Below, in pieces: positions 61,146-64,000 of a DNA stretch of 64,000 nucleotides. The notes beneath the pieces are model-generated. The model did not search any database. It was not told where the DNA came from and saw only the letters and a list, made by a program, of their open reading frames with translations. Every line of letters starts with the position of its first letter. Position 1 is the first letter of the stretch. The position numbers and the translations under genes were made by a program. Source of the DNA: Salegentibacter_A chungangensis (GTDB lineage: Bacteria; Bacteroidota; Bacteroidia; Flavobacteriales; Flavobacteriaceae). The stretch covers positions 496,001-560,000 of the forward strand of contig NZ_JBHTLI010000001.1 of NCBI RefSeq assembly GCF_042678405.1, given 5' to 3'.

Positions 61146-61550
61146 CTAAAAGTAAAATGAGATCACCCGTTTGAATTCTTCAATGCTTTCTTCAGTATAC
61201 TCTTCAAGATCTATGGTTTTTGGATCCTGTTCGCGTAAATGCAGTATCAGGCTGTTATCTTTTCTTTCTACATCCTGAATATCATCTGTTTTTATACGTT
61301 CCACCGGGTTATCATTAAGGCGATATTTAACAAAAACGGCATCATAGATCACCTGGTTCTTACGCACCTGAGATTTATAAAGTATCCATACAATCAGGAT
61401 ATTGGACCCTGCGATGAGGTAGAAGAAACCCTGATCTTTTGTAAAGGCATAGCCTGCTAAACCTGCAACCAGCAAAAGAATTGCCAATAGCAAAAGAATT
61501 AAATGGCGCAAGGTGTTTTTATGCTTAATTTTGATGTTGGTTTTTTCCAT
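61146..61550 (-). CDS. small two-helix membrane protein of unknown function
   Basis: 134 residues with two adjacent transmembrane helices (about 15-35 and 41-60: LRHLILLLLAILLLVAGLAG and GFFYLIAGSNILIVWILYKS). A C-terminal soluble part of beta strands follows (IKTDDIQDVERKDNSLILHL). The soluble part looks like a small PH-type fold, but I cannot name the family. It diverges from recJ by 54 bp. Confidence 0.7.
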   Translation of the reverse strand: MEKTNIKIKHKNTLRHLILLLLAILLLVAGLAGYAFTKDQGFFYLIAGSNILIVWILYKSQVRKNQVIYDAVFVKYRLNDNPVERIKTDDIQDVERKDNSLILHLREQDPKTIDLEEYTEESIEEFKRVISFYF

Positions 61551-61604
61551 ATTTTAATATTATAATCCGAAAGGTATTAAAACTATTTAATTCTATTGTA
61601 TTCT

Positions 61605-63299
61605 ATGCGCTGGACTCTGCAACCCAAACCCAATCCCGAAATAGTAGATGAACTTTCTAAAAAACTGGGAGTCGGTAAGGCTGTTGCTTCCCTGCTTGCC
61701 CAACGGGGGGTCAAAACTTTTGAAGAGGCCAGGAAGTTTTTCAGGCCCGATCTGGCTGATCTTCACGATCCGTTCCTGATGAAAGATATGGAGCTGGCGG
61801 TGGCGCGAATAGAAAAAGCCATCGAAAATGGAGAAAATATCTTGGTTTATGGGGATTATGACGTAGATGGGACCACCAGCGTCGCGCTGATGTCTTCTTA
61901 TCTTAAGACCCTTAGCCCTAATATTGCGACCTATATTCCTGACAGGTATGATGAGGGTTACGGGGTTTCTTACCAAGGGATAGATTTTGCTTCAGATAAT
62001 GACTTTAGCCTTATCGTGGCTCTTGACTGCGGAATAAAGGCGATTGAAAAGGTTACCTATGCAAAAGAAAAAGGGATAGATTTTATTATATGTGACCACC
62101 ACCGGCCGGGAGACAGCATCCCCGAAGCTGTAGCGGTCCTCGATCCTAAAAGGGAAGATTGCGAATACCCTTATAAGGAACTTTGTGGTTGTGGTGTGGG
62201 CTTCAAGCTTATCCAGGCCCTTTCTTCCAGAAAAGGAGAGGGAGTTGAATCGCTGTTGCCTTACCTTGACCTTGTTGCCACAGCCATTGGAGCAGATATA
62301 GTCCCGATAACCGGAGAAAACCGTATCCTTGCCTATCACGGTCTCAATGTGATAAATGTGGCTCCTAGAATGGGCTTCAATGCTATTTTAAGTCAGTTGA
62401 AAAAGGAGAAGATCACCATCACCGATGTGGTCTTTGTCCTTGCCCCGCGTATCAATGCCGCCGGAAGGATGAGGCACGGGCAGCACGCCGTGAACCTGCT
62501 TACCGAAGAAGATGAGGAGACAGCCATAGCCTTTGCCGCAGAGATCGAAGCCTTTAATGCCGACAGGAAAGACGCCGATAAATCTATAACCCAGGAAGCT
62601 CTGGCACAAATAGAAGACCTCCAGGAACAGGAAAGAAATACCACGGTGGTATATCACGAAAGCTGGCATAAAGGGGTGATCGGGATTGTGGCCTCCCGCC
62701 TTACCGAAACCTATTACAGGCCAACCCTTGTATTCACCAGGAGCGGAGATAAGCTCGCGGCCTCGGCCCGCTCGGTGAAAGGTTTTGATGTTTATAATGC
62801 CCTGGAATCCTGCAAGGAGCATATTGAACAGTTCGGGGGACACAAATATGCCGCGGGCCTTACCCTGCTGGAGTCGGAATATGAGAATTTTAAGAACCGC
62901 TTTGAGGAAGTGGTGTCTTCTTCCATAGAAAGACATTTACTGACCCCTGAGATCACCATAGACGCAGAACTTGACCTCAAGGACATCACTCCAAAATTCT
63001 ACAGGATTTTAAAGCAGTTCGCACCGTTCGGACCCGGGAATATGTCTCCGGTTTTTATGACCAGGGATCTTACCGATTCCGGTTTCGCAAAATGCGTGGG
63101 AGCCGATAAGTCTCATCTTAAATTCCGCGTAAAGCAGGACGGTAATGGCCCTTCCTTTGACGGGATTGGTTTTGGCTTAGGGAAAAAGATAGATATTCTT
63201 AAGAACGGGAATAGTTTTATGGCAGCTTATTCTATAGATGAAAATCATTATAACGGGAATACCAGCCTTCAGCTAAAGCTAAAGGATATTAAGGATTAG
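61605..63299 (+). CDS. recJ: single-stranded-DNA-specific exonuclease RecJ
   Basis: A 564-residue DHH-family 5'-3' exonuclease for recombination and repair. ILVYGDYDVDGTTSVALMSS and ICDHHRPGDSIPEAVAVLDP are DHH metal motifs, LAPRINAAGRMRHG is a further one, and the DHHA1 part has QFGGHKYAAGLTLLE. The C-terminal OB-like domain ends the protein. A TTG three codons upstream is in frame, but the ATG at 61605 is preferred. Its 3' end overlaps lpxH by 11 bp, tail to tail. Confidence 0.96.
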   Translation: MRWTLQPKPNPEIVDELSKKLGVGKAVASLLAQRGVKTFEEARKFFRPDLADLHDPFLMKDMELAVARIEKAIENGENILVYGDYDVDGTTSVALMSSYLKTLSPNIATYIPDRYDEGYGVSYQGIDFASDNDFSLIVALDCGIKAIEKVTYAKEKGIDFIICDHHRPGDSIPEAVAVLDPKREDCEYPYKELCGCGVGFKLIQALSSRKGEGVESLLPYLDLVATAIGADIVPITGENRILAYHGLNVINVAPRMGFNAILSQLKKEKITITDVVFVLAPRINAAGRMRHGQHAVNLLTEEDEETAIAFAAEIEAFNADRKDADKSITQEALAQIEDLQEQERNTTVVYHESWHKGVIGIVASRLTETYYRPTLVFTRSGDKLAASARSVKGFDVYNALESCKEHIEQFGGHKYAAGLTLLESEYENFKNRFEEVVSSSIERHLLTPEITIDAELDLKDITPKFYRILKQFAPFGPGNMSPVFMTRDLTDSGFAKCVGADKSHLKFRVKQDGNGPSFDGIGFGLGKKIDILKNGNSFMAAYSIDENHYNGNTSLQLKLKDIKD

Positions 63300-64000
63300 A
63301 TTCCAGCTTTTTCAGGCTCATTTTCTCACCGTCAAATTCGGCGTAAGTGTAATGAGAGATCCAGTCCCCGGTGTTGATATAGGTTGATTTTCCGTTGAGA
63401 TCGATCTCCAGCGGTAAATGCCGGTGGCCGAAAAGGAAATAATCGTAATGTTTGGATTCCAGTTTTTTCCTGCAATACTGGATGAGCCACTCCTTATCTT
63501 CTCCAAGGAACTCCATATCCTCTTCTCCCGAGATCGCTTTATTCTTAACCGAAAAATACTGGGCAAGAGGAACTCCAAGATCGGGGTGTAACCAGCGGTA
63601 AAGCCATTTCGCCAGGGGATTAGTGAACACCTTTTTCATTCGCTTATAACCTTGATCGCCGGGCCCCAGACCGTCGCCGTGACCTATCAGGCATAATTTA
63701 CCGTTAAAGCTGAACTCCTGGGGCTTGTGAAACACCGGAATATCGAGTTCTTCTTCAAAATAATTATCCATCCAGAGGTCGTGGTTCCCTACAAAAAAGT
63801 AAATGGGGATCCCGCTGTCCTTTAACTCGGCAAGTTTTCCGAGGGTTCTGACAAAACCTTTAGGGACCACGTGCTTGTATTCAAACCAGAAATCGAAAAG
63901 ATCACCGAGCAGGAAGATGGCCGCTGCGTCCTTTTTTATTTCGTCCAGCCATTTTACGAACTTTTCCTCACGCGGACGGCTGTCCTGTGCGGTAGGCGCA
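63289..64000 (-). CDS. lpxH: UDP-2,3-diacylglucosamine hydrolase, 5' end cut by window
   Basis: 237 codons are visible, open to the window end, so the start is missing. Calcineurin-like metallophosphoesterase motifs are present: FLLGDLFDFWFEY, FFVGNHDLW, LIGHGDGLGPGDQGYK and FGHRHLPLEI. The enzyme removes UMP from UDP-diacylglucosamine in lipid A synthesis. The visible N-terminal part APTAQDSRPREEKFVKWLDE also matches this family. It overlaps recJ tail to tail by 11 bp. Confidence 0.93.
   Translation of the reverse strand, partial: APTAQDSRPREEKFVKWLDEIKKDAAAIFLLGDLFDFWFEYKHVVPKGFVRTLGKLAELKDSGIPIYFFVGNHDLWMDNYFEEELDIPVFHKPQEFSFNGKLCLIGHGDGLGPGDQGYKRMKKVFTNPLAKWLYRWLHPDLGVPLAQYFSVKNKAISGEEDMEFLGEDKEWLIQYCRKKLESKHYDYFLFGHRHLPLEIDLNGKSTYINTGDWISHYTYAEFDGEKMSLKKLESNP

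Overview
The window is a piece of a marine Flavobacteriaceae-type (Bacteroidota) chromosome. The signs are SusC/SusD pairs, a hybrid two-component regulator, TAnnTTTG -7 promoter boxes, lipoproteins with acidic export signals after the cysteine, a PID-CTERM protein, and core gene orders usual in this family (accB-accC after fabH; tdk-alr-mscL). The genus is not decided here; a Gramella/Christiangramia/Salegentibacter-like organism would fit.

Layout. 1-5125: a ROK-family repressor (cut by the window edge) diverges from a NagX-like membrane acyltransferase and a GH3/serine-beta-lactamase fusion, probably an amino-sugar or peptidoglycan salvage unit. 5288-10942: an outer-membrane beta-barrel protein, dusB, a LolE/FtsX-like permease with rbfA, and methylmalonyl-CoA epimerase. 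11004-11077: a tRNA with anticodon CAT.

11465-43650 is a large polysaccharide utilization locus (PUL), all on the + strand. It holds a GH29 fucosidase, two sulfatases, the hybrid sensor/AraC regulator, SusC, SusD, GH3, three sulfatases, a divergent GH10, a CE6-like acetylesterase, two more sulfatases, two surface lipoproteins with Calx-beta and jelly-roll-like modules (the second broken by a frameshift), small genes, and a lipoprotein formylglycine-generating enzyme (FGE). Seven Cys-type sulfatases plus their own maturase, together with GH10, CE6, GH3 and GH29, point to a sulfated, acetylated, fucose- or galactose-decorated xylan-like glycan. This substrate is inferred. The regulator should sense released oligosaccharide in the periplasm and act at two promoters, before GH29 and before susC. 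Both contain three copies of an AAACCTC-like heptamer spaced 21 and 10 bp.

43651-44254 is a long, mostly empty stretch with a hairpin terminator. 44255-64000 is housekeeping: a PID-CTERM protein, ribE, pdxA, yceD-rpmF, fabH-accB-accC, an FAD oxidoreductase, mtgA, an ABC ATPase, a prolyl oligopeptidase, asd, mscL, alr-tdk, a conserved unknown protein, rsmI, recJ and lpxH (cut by the window end). A palindromic intergenic repeat lies at about 50160-50247.
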